Of a stretch of DNA of 64,000 bases, positions 8,279-17,496 are shown piece by piece. The number at the start of each line of letters is the position of its first letter. The stretch's first letter is position 1. A program made the translations under genes and the position numbers. The notes under the pieces were generated by a model. The model saw only the letters and a program-made list of their open reading frames with translations, ran no database searches and was not told the origin of the DNA. The stretch comes from Acidimicrobiaceae bacterium (GTDB lineage Bacteria > Actinomycetota > Acidimicrobiia > Acidimicrobiales > Poriferisodalaceae), in NCBI GenBank assembly GCA_002722565.1, contig PBMG01000001.1, positions 1-64,000 of the forward strand, written 5' to 3'.

Positions 8279-9873
8279 TGCTTCTGGAACTTTCCGTCCA
8301 GAACCTTGGAGTTATTGAATCCTCGTCGTTAGTTCTAGGTCCGGGAGTAACAGTTCTTACAGGCGAAACCGGTGCCGGCAAGACGATGGTCGTTCAAGCA
8401 ATACAACTTCTCACCGGCGGCAGGGCAGACCCTTCAATGGTGCGGAACGGGGCAGACCAGGCGATAGTTGAAGGTCGATTCCAAACATTGGATGGGGAAG
8501 AAATCATCCTCGGAAGAGTGATTCCAGCGGAAGGTCGTAGTAGGGCCTATCTCGATGGAGGACTCGCCGGAATGAGTCAACTATCTGAGATTGGCCTGAC
8601 ATTGGTTGATTTGCATGGTCAGCACGAACATCAATCGCTGTTGCAACCAAAAGTTCAACGTTCGGCGCTAGACCAATATGGTCAGATTGATCTGGGCCCC
8701 CTAACAGAAGCTCGAAGCGATGAGCGTCGCCTGCTCGAAGTGATCGAAGAAGTAGGCGGCGATGCAAGATCTCGGGCTCATGAAATCGACCTATTGAAGT
8801 TCCAAGTCGAAGAGCTGGAACAAGCCCGGCTGGACGACCCGAATGAGCTAAATGAGCTAGCCAAATTAGAAGAGCTCCTTGCTGACGCATCAGCTCACAT
8901 CGAATTTGGGAGCCAGGCTCGCGAGTCGATAAGTGGTGACGAGGGCTTGATCGATTCTTTCGGAACGATCATCAGTAATTTGGCGGATCGCGCACCCTAT
9001 AGGGAGCTGACGGAAAGGCTCCGCGGATTGCAGGCCGAAGTTACTGACGTGGCTGAATTAATGCGAGATTTGGTGGATTCGATCGAAGATGACCCACAGA
9101 GGCTGACAGAAGTCCGCGAGCGTCGCCAACTCTTGCTTGACCTGCAACGCAAGTACGGAGACACAATAAATGAAGTGATTGACTACCGATTGCAAGCTTC
9201 GCAGCGCCTTGAGCAGCTGCAGAACCATGAAGCTAACGCTGCTGAGCTTGAAGCTCAACTAGTCGAAGTGCGAACCCGGATCTCGGCGATGTCAAAACAA
9301 GTGGCGAAGGACCGGCGCGCTTCAGCACCATTATTTGCGAAAGAAGTGAGTCGCTACCTACCAGAACTCGCATTAGAAAATGCTGAGTTGTCGGTGGAGG
9401 TTCGAGGAGAAGATCCAGCCGACGATGTCGAGATCATGTTTCGTGCCAATAGCGGAAGTAAGTGGCACGGCCTCTCAAAAGTTGCTTCGGGGGGTGAGCT
9501 AGCAAGAGTCATGTTGTCATTGCGACTTGTCCTAACATCAGGACCTCCCAGTCTGGTATTCGATGAGGTAGACGCGGGTATTGGAGGAAGTGCAGCATTA
9601 GCTGTAGGTAAAGCGTTAGGCCGATTGGGTGGAACGCACCAGGTTCTCGTCGTTACTCACTTGCCGCAGGTTGCCGCTTACGGTGATCGCCACTTAGTCG
9701 TGGACAAAAAGGATGATGGGTCGACCGTCGTATCCACCGTCACGAAGGTAGAAGGCGAGGATCGTGTGAGGGAACTGACGCGAATGCTCGCGGGACAGCC
9801 CGATTCTGCCAGCGGGAACCAACACGCAGCGGAGTTACTCGAAAGAGCACACCTTGAGCGGAGCGATAAGTGA
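8278..9873 (+). CDS. recN: DNA repair protein RecN
   Basis: A 531-residue SMC-like ATPase that acts early in double-strand break repair. Walker A GETGAGKTM lies near residue 30, with DLHGQHEHQSLL soon after. A long charged, helical coiled-coil region spans roughly residues 150-370. It is followed by the ABC signature SGGELARVM and Walker B LVFDEVDAGIGG, then the TH-LPQVAAYGD H-loop region. It is slightly shorter than the typical 550-590 residues, mostly in the coiled coil. The start overlaps the nadK stop by one base and the stop overlaps steA (GTGA). No LexA-type box was seen; expression is probably from the operon. Confidence 0.96.
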   Translation: MLLELSVQNLGVIESSSLVLGPGVTVLTGETGAGKTMVVQAIQLLTGGRADPSMVRNGADQAIVEGRFQTLDGEEIILGRVIPAEGRSRAYLDGGLAGMSQLSEIGLTLVDLHGQHEHQSLLQPKVQRSALDQYGQIDLGPLTEARSDERRLLEVIEEVGGDARSRAHEIDLLKFQVEELEQARLDDPNELNELAKLEELLADASAHIEFGSQARESISGDEGLIDSFGTIISNLADRAPYRELTERLRGLQAEVTDVAELMRDLVDSIEDDPQRLTEVRERRQLLLDLQRKYGDTINEVIDYRLQASQRLEQLQNHEANAAELEAQLVEVRTRISAMSKQVAKDRRASAPLFAKEVSRYLPELALENAELSVEVRGEDPADDVEIMFRANSGSKWHGLSKVASGGELARVMLSLRLVLTSGPPSLVFDEVDAGIGGSAALAVGKALGRLGGTHQVLVVTHLPQVAAYGDRHLVVDKKDDGSTVVSTVTKVEGEDRVRELTRMLAGQPDSASGNQHAAELLERAHLERSDK

Positions 9874-11021
9874 GATTGAGACGCCGAGAGAGTCACTTGA
9901 ACGTTGGAAGTTTCAAGGCGACGGCCCGCGTCGATCGTCGAACTAAAAACCTTATTCCGCGTTTGCGTTCAGGAGATATTGCGGTCATCCAACATGAAGA
10001 CCTCGACCGCGTCGCTGCACAGGGGTTGGTGTCAGCTGGGGTTTCTGCAGTGCTTAACGCTTCACAAAGTCTGTCGGGAAAGTACCCAGCTCAGGGTGCT
10101 CTTGTGCTGCTGAAATCGGGCATCCCGCTGATCGATGGGATTGGGGTCAGCGCTTTCAACAACATCAGAGAGGGTGAAGCAGTCACGGTCGTTAAAGACA
10201 AAGTTTTTTTTGACGATCGACAAGTCGGAAAGGGTGTTAGGCCAACCATCGTTGACCTGGAACGCCGCCTGGAGTTGGCGAGAGAAGCAGTCCGAGAACA
10301 ACTTGGCGAATTTGCAACTAACACCCTTCAGTATCTGGCAGATGAGCCAGAACTCATAACCGACGATTTGGACCTTCCCGAAATTTCAAGCAGCCTTGCT
10401 CAAAGGCAGGTGTTAGTGGTTGTTCGAGGTATCGACTATCGCGAAGACCTCTCAACACTGAAAAGGTCAGGTTATGTAAGCGAAATGCGACCAGTGTTAA
10501 TTGGGGTTGATGGTGGGGCTGATGCACTATTGGAAGTGGGTCTTACCCCTGACCTCATATTGGGCGATTTTGATTCTGTTTCAAGGGAGGCTTTGGACTG
10601 TGGTGCCCAACTGCTAGTTCACGCTTACCCTGGAGGAGTGGCACCTGGGGCGACGCGGTTGGAACGTCTCGGCTTTGACTATTCAGTCGTTGAAGGCGTC
10701 GGCACTAGCGAAGATATAGCGATGCGAATCGCCTTCGAGGAAAGTGCCGAATTGATCGTGTTGGTGGGATCGCATACGTCTATGGCTGACTTTTTTGACA
10801 AAGGTCGCAGGGGTATGGCGTCCACTTTCTTGACTCGCATGAAGGTCTCATCAATTTTGGTTGACGCCAAGGGAGTTGGCCGCCTTTATCGTACGCAGGT
10901 TCGTAAACGAGATTTAGCTTTGTTGGTTCTGTCGGCGATCTTTACTCTGGCTGTTATAGCTGTGGTGACTGAACCTGTTCGGCTACTCCTCAGAACCCTC
11001 TGGCTCAATTTAGGGATGTGA
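9870..11021 (+). CDS. steA: SteA-like cell-separation protein
   Basis: A 383-residue protein matching the Rv1697/SteA family. The middle contains a thiamine-pyrophosphokinase-like segment (LIGVDGGADALLE, LILGDFDSVS). A single hydrophobic stretch near the C-terminus (about residues 345-365, LALLVLSAIFTLAVIAV) is a likely membrane anchor. In Corynebacterium, SteA and SteB act with the RipC-FtsEX pathway in daughter-cell separation; that role is transferred by homology. It lies between recN and steB as in mycobacteria and starts at GTG inside the recN stop. Thiamine metabolism is unlikely given the context. Confidence 0.88.
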   Translation: MRLRRRESHLNVGSFKATARVDRRTKNLIPRLRSGDIAVIQHEDLDRVAAQGLVSAGVSAVLNASQSLSGKYPAQGALVLLKSGIPLIDGIGVSAFNNIREGEAVTVVKDKVFFDDRQVGKGVRPTIVDLERRLELAREAVREQLGEFATNTLQYLADEPELITDDLDLPEISSSLAQRQVLVVVRGIDYREDLSTLKRSGYVSEMRPVLIGVDGGADALLEVGLTPDLILGDFDSVSREALDCGAQLLVHAYPGGVAPGATRLERLGFDYSVVEGVGTSEDIAMRIAFEESAELIVLVGSHTSMADFFDKGRRGMASTFLTRMKVSSILVDAKGVGRLYRTQVRKRDLALLVLSAIFTLAVIAVVTEPVRLLLRTLWLNLGM

Positions 11022-11028
11022 TGAATAA

Positions 11029-12096
11029 ATGATAAATCTCCGCTATCACATCGTCAGCGTTGTAGCTGTTTTTCTAGCTTTGGGCATCGGCCTGGCATTG
11101 GGTTCTACATTTGTTGATTCAATATTGGTAAACGAGCTTGAAGATCAGGTAAATGAATTCAAAATAGATCGAGACGCCGCCATCGATATTAAAGACCAAG
11201 CCGTTGCTGAGAAGAAAAGCGCCGAGGAAGAGCTTGAAGTGCTTCGGATTGAATGGCTTCAAGAAGTACAAACCCACGATGCGCAGCTAGAAAGTCTACG
11301 TCGTTCAGCGGGTGAGGAAGTTAATGCGATCCGTGAACAAAGCGACGCCGAACGAAAAGATAACGTTCTCGCCCTGAATACGATCGAAACCCTCATGCCC
11401 AGAGACCGTTTAGAAGGAACGTCCTGGGTAATTGTGGCGCCAACTGGAGTTGATCTATCAGCTATATCGGAGATACGCGAACTTCTGACAGGATCTGATG
11501 GCCACTACCTCGGGACCCTGTGGATTCGACCAGCGATGAGCTTCGAGAACTCAGAAACCTTAATGGCTTTAGCTGACCTCTTCGGAGTTGAACCCAGTTC
11601 TAAAGAGATAATGGGTTTAACGGTTTCCCATGTCGCTGCTTGGTTGAAGGCCCATGAGGAAGTGAACGACGAAGACGGCCAAATGGTTAACGAAGCGATC
11701 AATCAGATGCGGTACTTAGGGCTCTTACGTCATGACCGGTACGGGTCATCAACGACTTTCAATCCGCTCGAGAATTCAGATAGCAGGCTGATTTTCGTCA
11801 ATGACAGTGCCCACATGGGCCTCCACCAAGAGTTCTTTATACCCGTGCTCAAGGAACTCACCGACCGGGGGCAGCAGGGCATGGGAGCGGTGATTGAAAT
11901 TGCACATGAAACTTCGTCGATGGGCGAAGTGGTGAACAAGATTCGCAATGAAGCAGAGCTTGCTGAAACCTGGTCGACCTTCGATGAGATTGGCTCCGTG
12001 GAAGATCGGTTAGGGCTTCTGCTTGGCCTCAGTCGTTTACCATTAGTGGGCCACTACGGAAGTTTGTCGACTGCTGAAGAACGGTTCCCGAAATGA
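11029..12096 (+). CDS. steB: SteB/MctB family membrane-anchored protein
   Basis: A 355-residue protein of the Rv1698 family (called MctB, a proposed copper-transport protein, in mycobacteria, and SteB in corynebacteria). It has the hallmark start MINLRYHIVSVVAVFLALG: one N-terminal transmembrane helix at about residues 8-28, then GSTFVDS and a coiled coil to about residue 115, then a mixed domain probably outside the membrane. It starts 7 bases after steA, so the pair is co-translated. A septal role with SteA is more likely than copper transport in this context, but this is inference. Confidence 0.88.
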   Translation: MINLRYHIVSVVAVFLALGIGLALGSTFVDSILVNELEDQVNEFKIDRDAAIDIKDQAVAEKKSAEEELEVLRIEWLQEVQTHDAQLESLRRSAGEEVNAIREQSDAERKDNVLALNTIETLMPRDRLEGTSWVIVAPTGVDLSAISEIRELLTGSDGHYLGTLWIRPAMSFENSETLMALADLFGVEPSSKEIMGLTVSHVAAWLKAHEEVNDEDGQMVNEAINQMRYLGLLRHDRYGSSTTFNPLENSDSRLIFVNDSAHMGLHQEFFIPVLKELTDRGQQGMGAVIEIAHETSSMGEVVNKIRNEAELAETWSTFDEIGSVEDRLGLLLGLSRLPLVGHYGSLSTAEERFPK

Positions 12097-12812
12097 CCCA
12101 TGTGGTCGCGATAATTCCAGCAAGAAACAGCATTGACTCTATAGCTGCAACTGTCACAGCTCTAATCGAGACTGAGGTGGTTGGTGAGGTATTGGTTGTT
12201 GACGATGCCTCGGTAGATGGCACCGGTGAAAGTGCAGCGAAGGCTGGAGCGAGGGTGGTCGTTTTAGACTCAAATATCGGTAAAGGTGGCGCGGTAGCTG
12301 CGGGTATAGCATCGTCAGGCGCTCCGGACAGCTACCTTCTCGTAGATGCAGATTTGGGGGCATCGGCAGCTCACGCGACCGAATTGTTGGAGCCGTTGAT
12401 TGAAGATAAAGCCGATATGACAATTGCTATATTTCCGGCGGAGGGAAGGTCCAAGGGATTTGGTTTCGCCAAACTTGCAGCGGCTGAAATGCTGATGGAA
12501 GCGACTGGACACACTTTTATGGAGCCACTATCAGGTCAGCGAGCAGTTAATGGGGCCTTGATGCGATCGTTAACGTTGGCAGATGGATTTGGGCTAGAAG
12601 TAGGGCTAACGATCGACGTAGACGTGGCCGGCGAAAGGATCTTGGAGATGCCGGTAGCGCTTGTGCATTCACCGACAGGAAGAGGGATCCAAGGCGTTCT
12701 TCATCGAGCAAGACAATTAGGTGACCTGACGCGAGCGTCCGCGGTCCGCCTCGGATGGCGGTGCACTCTAGAGTCGATCCTTCGGTCCCTAGTCAGGAGA
12801 TTCAAACGGTGA
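12093..12812 (+). CDS. Family 2 glycosyltransferase
   Basis: A 239-residue GT-A fold glycosyltransferase. The nucleotide-sugar motifs are IIPARN at the N-terminus, VVDDASVDGT near residue 40, NIGKGGAV, and LLVDADLG, whose Asp pair would bind the metal-sugar nucleotide. Sugar donor and acceptor cannot be told from sequence; related actinobacterial enzymes act on lipid or phosphoglycerate acceptors. No membrane helices are seen. It overlaps steB by four bases (ATGA) and the next MraY-like gene by four (GTGA), so all three are probably one envelope-related unit. Confidence 0.88.
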   Translation: MTHVVAIIPARNSIDSIAATVTALIETEVVGEVLVVDDASVDGTGESAAKAGARVVVLDSNIGKGGAVAAGIASSGAPDSYLLVDADLGASAAHATELLEPLIEDKADMTIAIFPAEGRSKGFGFAKLAAAEMLMEATGHTFMEPLSGQRAVNGALMRSLTLADGFGLEVGLTIDVDVAGERILEMPVALVHSPTGRGIQGVLHRARQLGDLTRASAVRLGWRCTLESILRSLVRRFKR

Positions 12813-13669
12813 TTCTAACTTTAGGTGTCTTCGTCGTAGGTCTAATAGCAGCGTTGCTTGCTTGGGGACGCCTCGGCTCTGTGCTGAAGAGCCCTGGTTT
12901 GCAGAAGCAGAACTATCGTGGCGCCTCGATTTTTGGTATTTCCGGAATTTTCGTAGTCGCGTTAGAAGTTCTGATTGTTGGAAACTTGTATTGGGGATTC
13001 AGACCTTCTCTCTATGGCTCGCATGTGATTGCAGTGTTGTTGCTTGTTCTCGTGTTCGGGACTTTGGGATTCTTTGATGACATCAAGTCAGAAAATGCTG
13101 GAGGGGGATTCGAGGGCCACCTTCGGTCAGCTGTTTCTGGAGGAGTAGTGACCACCGGACTAGTCAAACTAGTTGGAGGCGTTCTCGTCTCTCTTGCGGC
13201 AGTGTTCATTGCTGACCTCAATGCTGGTTTGGTGGGATTAACGCGAGGTGCAGCAATCGTCGCGTTAAGCGCAAATCTGTTAAATCTTTTTGATCGGGCG
13301 CCCGCTCGTTCGTCAAAAGTTTCCTTATTGTGGTTCGCCATTCTTTTAGTTTCGGTTTCTATTTGGGGTGGTTCGTACGCCGGTGTTCACCTTGTGTGGG
13401 CCGCCGGAGTTGTCGGAATCAGCACGGGATTGATGCCGTCGGAGCTAATTGAACGACACATGCAGGGTGATACTGGGGTTAACGCGACAGGTGCCATCCT
13501 TGGGTTTTGCACTGTTCTAGTGAGCACGTCAACGATTCAGTGGATTGTCTTGGCGCTGCTGGCTGGCTTCAACCTCGCGAGTGAGCGGACTTCCTTCAGT
13601 CAAGTCATTGCAGACAACCCGTTGCTGAGTCGCTTAGACCGTGTGGGTCGGAAGGAATCGAGCGCTTAA
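12809..13669 (+). CDS. MraY-like polyprenyl-phosphate sugar-1-phosphate transferase homologue
   Basis: A multi-pass membrane protein of 286 residues, related to MraY/WecA (GT4) enzymes that move a sugar-1-phosphate onto a polyprenyl phosphate. Features that support this are about eight to nine hydrophobic segments, the FFDDIKSENAGG segment with the acidic pair, and ANLLNLFDRAPAR, which resembles the NxxNxxDGxxG-type motif but with Arg-Ala in place of the usual Gly. The match is therefore partial and activity is uncertain. GTG 12809 has AGGAG upstream and overlaps the previous stop. A longer in-frame start at 12755 is less likely. Confidence 0.75.
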   Translation: MILTLGVFVVGLIAALLAWGRLGSVLKSPGLQKQNYRGASIFGISGIFVVALEVLIVGNLYWGFRPSLYGSHVIAVLLLVLVFGTLGFFDDIKSENAGGGFEGHLRSAVSGGVVTTGLVKLVGGVLVSLAAVFIADLNAGLVGLTRGAAIVALSANLLNLFDRAPARSSKVSLLWFAILLVSVSIWGGSYAGVHLVWAAGVVGISTGLMPSELIERHMQGDTGVNATGAILGFCTVLVSTSTIQWIVLALLAGFNLASERTSFSQVIADNPLLSRLDRVGRKESSA

Positions 13670-13783
13670 GTCCGCCAACAAGCCGAAGCTCAATATGGCA
13701 GTTCCAGAAAACTGTTGCATAAGGTCAACAACATTGGAGAGTTGAACCGCTAAATTCTCTTCCAGTGCAGCGGGACCTCGACC

Positions 13784-15427
13784 ATGACTAAACACATCTT
13801 CGTTACCGGTGGGGTCGCGAGCGGACTCGGTAAAGGAATAACCGGTTCATCCTTGGGGCGTCTATTGAAGGCGCGAGGTCTAAGGGTGACCATGCAGAAG
13901 TTTGACCCGTATATCAATGTCGATCCGGGCACTATGAATCCCTTTGAACATGGCGAAGTCTTTGTGACCGATGACGGTGGCGAGACGGACTTAGATTTAG
14001 GTCATTACGAACGTTTTATTGATGAACCATTAACCAAAGACTCCAATGCGACCACTGGGTCGATCTACCAGGCGGTACTAGCAGCTGAACGCCATGGCGA
14101 TTACCTAGGTAAGACGGTTCAAGTAATTCCGCATATTACTGACGAAATAAAGAGGCGAATTCGAAGGCTAGCTACGGCCGACACGGATGTAGTCATAACA
14201 GAGGTTGGAGGAACAGCCGGAGATATTGAAATACTCCCGTTCCTAGAAGCAATTAGACAAATGCGTTTGGACGCTGGAAAGGACAACGTCTGTTACGTAC
14301 ACGTCACCTTGGTGCCTTTTATCGGCCCATCTGGCGAACAGAAAACCAAACCAACGCAACACTCAGTGACTGAGCTGCGAAGTCGCGGAATTCAACCTGA
14401 TGCAGTGGTGTTACGCAGCGAGGAGCCGATCGACACAGCGTTACGAGAGAAAATCTCGCGGCTATGCGACGTGGAACTTTCTGGCGTCGTTAATGCCCCC
14501 GACGCATCGAACCTTTATGAAGTTCCTTTAATTCTTCATCAAGAGGGGCTTGACCGTTATGTATGTGAAATTCTCGGCCTTTCGGATCTTGAACCTGACC
14601 TTCGATCATGGTCTTCGTTGGTTGATCGCATCGAAGGCGCAACCTCGAAGATCTGCATAGGCATCATCGGGAAGTACGTAAGTCTTCCCGATGCGTACAT
14701 GTCGGTGGTCGAGGCGTTACGTCATGGCGGATATGACCACTCAGCGGACGTCGAGATCGATTGGATTCAGGCAGAAGAAGTTGAGGGTCTCTTGGCAGGA
14801 GGCCGCCTTTCTCATTTAGACGGGATGATTATTCCCGGAGGTTTCGGAGAACGAGGTATCGAGGGCAAGATTGCTGCGGCTCGCTATGCCAGAGAAAATG
14901 ACATTCCATGTTTGGGTATCTGCTTAGGTCTGCAGGTCATGGTCACAGAATTCTGCCGTAACGAACTTGGGCTAGTTGGCGCCAACAGCCGAGAATTCGA
15001 TCCGACCACTGCCCATCCGGTGGTTGACCTAATGGATTCCCAACGTGATGTAACCGACATGGGCGGAACAATGAGGCTTGGTCTGTATCCGGCCCGACTG
15101 CTTGAAGGGACGAAGGTCTCGGCGATGTATGGAGAGGCCTTGACCTACGAACGACACCGACACCGTTACGAAGTAAATAATGATTATCGCGTTCCGATGG
15201 AAGAGCACGGCCTGAAATGCAGTGGTTTGTCGCCCGATGAGCGGCTAGTGGAGTTCGTCGAGTTAGAAGCTCATCCGTTCTGGGTAGGCACGCAGGCGCA
15301 TCCAGAATTCAAAAGCCGTCCGGACCGGCCGGCTCCACTTTTTGGGGGTCTCGTGGCGGCGGCTTTGTCCAGGGCGGAGGGGCGAAACCCGAAGCTGTTG
15401 GAGTCAAGATCAGAGTCGGTGGATTGA
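13784..15427 (+). CDS. pyrG: CTP synthase
   Basis: A 547-residue enzyme that converts UTP to CTP using ATP and glutamine. The N-terminal synthase domain begins TKHIFVTGGVASGLGKGI, followed by QKFDPYINVDPGTMNPFEHGEV and the EVGGTAGDIE motif. The C-terminal glutamine amidotransferase domain (from ~residue 295) has PGGFGERG, the nucleophile Cys in CLGICLGLQ and the His/Glu pair in QAHPEF. Length is normal. A 114-base gap before it carries no clear promoter. It is the conserved member between the SteAB group and the Nudix-xerD pair. Confidence 0.98.
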   Translation: MTKHIFVTGGVASGLGKGITGSSLGRLLKARGLRVTMQKFDPYINVDPGTMNPFEHGEVFVTDDGGETDLDLGHYERFIDEPLTKDSNATTGSIYQAVLAAERHGDYLGKTVQVIPHITDEIKRRIRRLATADTDVVITEVGGTAGDIEILPFLEAIRQMRLDAGKDNVCYVHVTLVPFIGPSGEQKTKPTQHSVTELRSRGIQPDAVVLRSEEPIDTALREKISRLCDVELSGVVNAPDASNLYEVPLILHQEGLDRYVCEILGLSDLEPDLRSWSSLVDRIEGATSKICIGIIGKYVSLPDAYMSVVEALRHGGYDHSADVEIDWIQAEEVEGLLAGGRLSHLDGMIIPGGFGERGIEGKIAAARYARENDIPCLGICLGLQVMVTEFCRNELGLVGANSREFDPTTAHPVVDLMDSQRDVTDMGGTMRLGLYPARLLEGTKVSAMYGEALTYERHRHRYEVNNDYRVPMEEHGLKCSGLSPDERLVEFVELEAHPFWVGTQAHPEFKSRPDRPAPLFGGLVAAALSRAEGRNPKLLESRSESVD

Positions 15428-15430
15428 TAT

Positions 15431-15991
15431 ATGGTCGGCACACCCGACCCCGAATTCTCTCTCATTTCTGAAGAACTAATTCACTCCGGTTACGCCTTCG
15501 ATCTATATGCAACACGGTGGTCTGATTCGTCGGGGGAGTTTTTCGAAAGAGATATAGTCCGACATCGAGGCGCCGTAGCTGTGGTTCCGCTTGCTGACGA
15601 TGGAGAGCATGTATTCCTTGTTCGTCAATTCCGAACACCTCTTGCTGGGTGGCTTCTCGAGCTACCCGCAGGGCTGAGAGACAAAGACGGAGAGTCGGAG
15701 ATAGAAACTGCTCGCCGAGAATTAGAAGAAGAAGTGGGGTGCATTGCTCGTCACTTAGAACATCTGGTGACATTGGTGACCGCTGTGGGATTTAGCGATG
15801 AATCCATTTCTCTGTACCTAGGAACTGATCTCGAATGGACCGAACGTCAAGCGGATGGGGTTGAAGAGAAGTCCATGACGGTTGAATCGGTTGCTTTGAA
15901 GGAGATTGATCGGCTGATCTCAAGTGGCTACATCACCGATGCCAAAACCGTTGCGGGCCTATCGTTGCTCCAACGAAGATTAACCTTGTAG
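15431..15991 (+). CDS. Nudix hydrolase, ADP-ribose pyrophosphatase type
   Basis: A 186-residue Nudix protein, probably splitting ADP-ribose to AMP and ribose 5-phosphate. The Nudix box runs from GLRDKDGE to ARRELEEEVG at about residues 79-101 and has the required Gly, Glu and REXXEE pattern. Upstream is LVRQFRTPLAGWLLELPAG, typical of ADP-ribose pyrophosphatases. It starts 3 bases after the pyrG stop and ends just before xerD. Rv1700 has the same place and proposed role in mycobacteria. Confidence 0.93.
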   Translation: MVGTPDPEFSLISEELIHSGYAFDLYATRWSDSSGEFFERDIVRHRGAVAVVPLADDGEHVFLVRQFRTPLAGWLLELPAGLRDKDGESEIETARRELEEEVGCIARHLEHLVTLVTAVGFSDESISLYLGTDLEWTERQADGVEEKSMTVESVALKEIDRLISSGYITDAKTVAGLSLLQRRLTL

Positions 15992-15995
15992 TCAC

Positions 15996-16952
15996 ATGAA
16001 CCTGTCCGAAGATGAGCGTTGGTTAGAGGACTTTCTGAAGTGGGTTGTCGCGAATAAAGGACTCGTGGAGTCGACCAAAGAAGCCTATGGACGGGATCTG
16101 CGTTCCTTCTGTGGCTGGCTACACGCCGATGGTGGCGCATTGGCTACCACTACCGAAGACCAAATAGTTTCATACGTTGCTCACATACGCGACTCGGATT
16201 ATCAGCTGTCGACGGTGGCGCGGACAGTGGTAGCTATTCGTCAGTTCTTTAGCTTCCTCGTCTATGAACAGGAGGTCTTATCGGAGGACCCGAGTGCTGA
16301 AATCGCAGTTCCAACAGTCCCTGACGGCAGCCCGAAGGCTTTGACAACTGACCAAATCCAGTCACTGCTTGAGTCTCCGGTAGGGGAGGAGCCAGTCACT
16401 TATAGGGATAGGGCAATTCTCGAAGTTCTCTACGGTTGTGGGTTGCGTGTCGGGGAACTTGTCGGGCTTCAAATCGATGACGTCGACCTAGATGGCCAGC
16501 TTCTCCGAGTTTTCGGTAAGGGCAGAAGGGAACGAATTGTTCCGCTCGGGTCACCAGCCGCCGAGTGCCTGTCTCAGTGGATGAGCGGCGTTGGGCGAAA
16601 CGCTGTGTTAGGTCTCCGAGGGGCTGACAGTAGAGGAGCTGAGACTGCAGTTTTTCTGAGTGTTGGTGGGCCGAAAAGGGGAACTCAACTCTCTCGCATG
16701 GGTGCTTGGAGGGTTGTTCGTTACCACGGCGACAAAGTCGGGTTGGGAGATGCATTAACCCCGCACGTGTTGCGGCATTCATGCGCTACCCACATGTTGA
16801 TTAATGGCGCTGATATTCGATACGTACAAGAACTATTAGGGCATGTCTCGATCCGGAACACTCAGAGATATACAGCTGTCAGAGAGGATGAGTTGCGAAA
16901 TATTTATGTGCAGGCTCACCCGCGGGCAGAGGTTCGACTCCAAGACAGATAA
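15996..16952 (+). CDS. xerD: Tyrosine recombinase XerD/XerC
   Basis: A 318-residue site-specific recombinase that resolves chromosome dimers at dif. The N-terminal SAM-like domain covers residues ~5-95. The catalytic domain carries the full set: Arg in YGCGLRVGEL, Lys in GKGRRER, His-x-x-Arg in HVLRHSCATHML, His in LLGHVSI and the nucleophile Tyr in NTQRYTAV. The position after the Nudix gene is the conserved actinobacterial xerD locus, so it is a housekeeping recombinase and not an integrase of a mobile element. No dif-like site was recognised nearby. Confidence 0.94.
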   Translation: MNLSEDERWLEDFLKWVVANKGLVESTKEAYGRDLRSFCGWLHADGGALATTTEDQIVSYVAHIRDSDYQLSTVARTVVAIRQFFSFLVYEQEVLSEDPSAEIAVPTVPDGSPKALTTDQIQSLLESPVGEEPVTYRDRAILEVLYGCGLRVGELVGLQIDDVDLDGQLLRVFGKGRRERIVPLGSPAAECLSQWMSGVGRNAVLGLRGADSRGAETAVFLSVGGPKRGTQLSRMGAWRVVRYHGDKVGLGDALTPHVLRHSCATHMLINGADIRYVQELLGHVSIRNTQRYTAVREDELRNIYVQAHPRAEVRLQDR

Positions 16953-16962
16953 ATTCCTTAAC

Positions 16963-17487
16963 GTGCCTAGGAATCATTTGCATCATCTTGCGCGCCGTTT
17001 CGTCTCCACCCTTAGGGCGAGAGCACCGCAACAAGACGAGGTGGATTGGGTGAGGCAGCAACTTTCGGATCGCGAATTTGAGCTTTGGGTTCAAATGTCG
17101 TCAGCAGACCGACTTCACTCCGTTTCGGTCGCTAAAAGAGTTTTGAAGGAACTACCTGGAGACGAGATAGCGTTGACCGCTGGTTTCTTGCATGATGTAG
17201 GAAAGGTTGCTGTGCGGTCCGGGATCGTCACGCGAGTCGTTGCGGCTATTGCTAAGCCGATGATTAATCCCAAACGTCTGGAGTGGTTGGCTTCACGTGG
17301 ACCCTTCTTCTCCAACCTCGAATCGTTTCTCGATTACCCGCATATTGGAGCTGAGTTGCTTCGAGGTGCCGGAAGTGATGAATTCGTGGTTCGATGGGCA
17401 GCCGAGCATCACTTACGAAAAGATAAATGGACAGTGGATGAGACTCGAGGGGAAGCACTCGTGCGTGCGGACTCTTTGGCAGTGTAA
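16963..17487 (+). CDS. HD-domain phosphohydrolase
   Basis: A 174-residue metal-dependent phosphohydrolase of the HD family. The metal ligands are visible: His in DRLHSVSVA, His-Asp in FLHDVGK and a late Asp in VRADSLAV. Such proteins hydrolyse phosphate esters, often nucleotides; the substrate here is unknown. GTG 16963 is chosen because it lies 10 bases after the xerD stop; a longer reading from 16843 would overlap xerD by over 100 bases without family support. It sits where mycobacteria have other genes between xerD and scpA. Confidence 0.82.
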   Translation: MPRNHLHHLARRFVSTLRARAPQQDEVDWVRQQLSDREFELWVQMSSADRLHSVSVAKRVLKELPGDEIALTAGFLHDVGKVAVRSGIVTRVVAAIAKPMINPKRLEWLASRGPFFSNLESFLDYPHIGAELLRGAGSDEFVVRWAAEHHLRKDKWTVDETRGEALVRADSLAV

Positions 17488-17496
17488 GAAGGTTGT

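Noticed and set aside
9870-11021. Thiamine pyrophosphokinase
   Set aside because: Only part of the fold is shared; the C-terminal membrane helix and recN-steB context identify SteA.
13670-13783. Promoter in front of pyrG
   Set aside because: No -35/-10 pair with acceptable spacing could be found in the gap, so none is claimed.
15996-16952. Tyrosine recombinase as an integrase of a mobile element
   Set aside because: It sits in the conserved pyrG-Nudix-xerD order, with no attachment repeats or phage genes around it.
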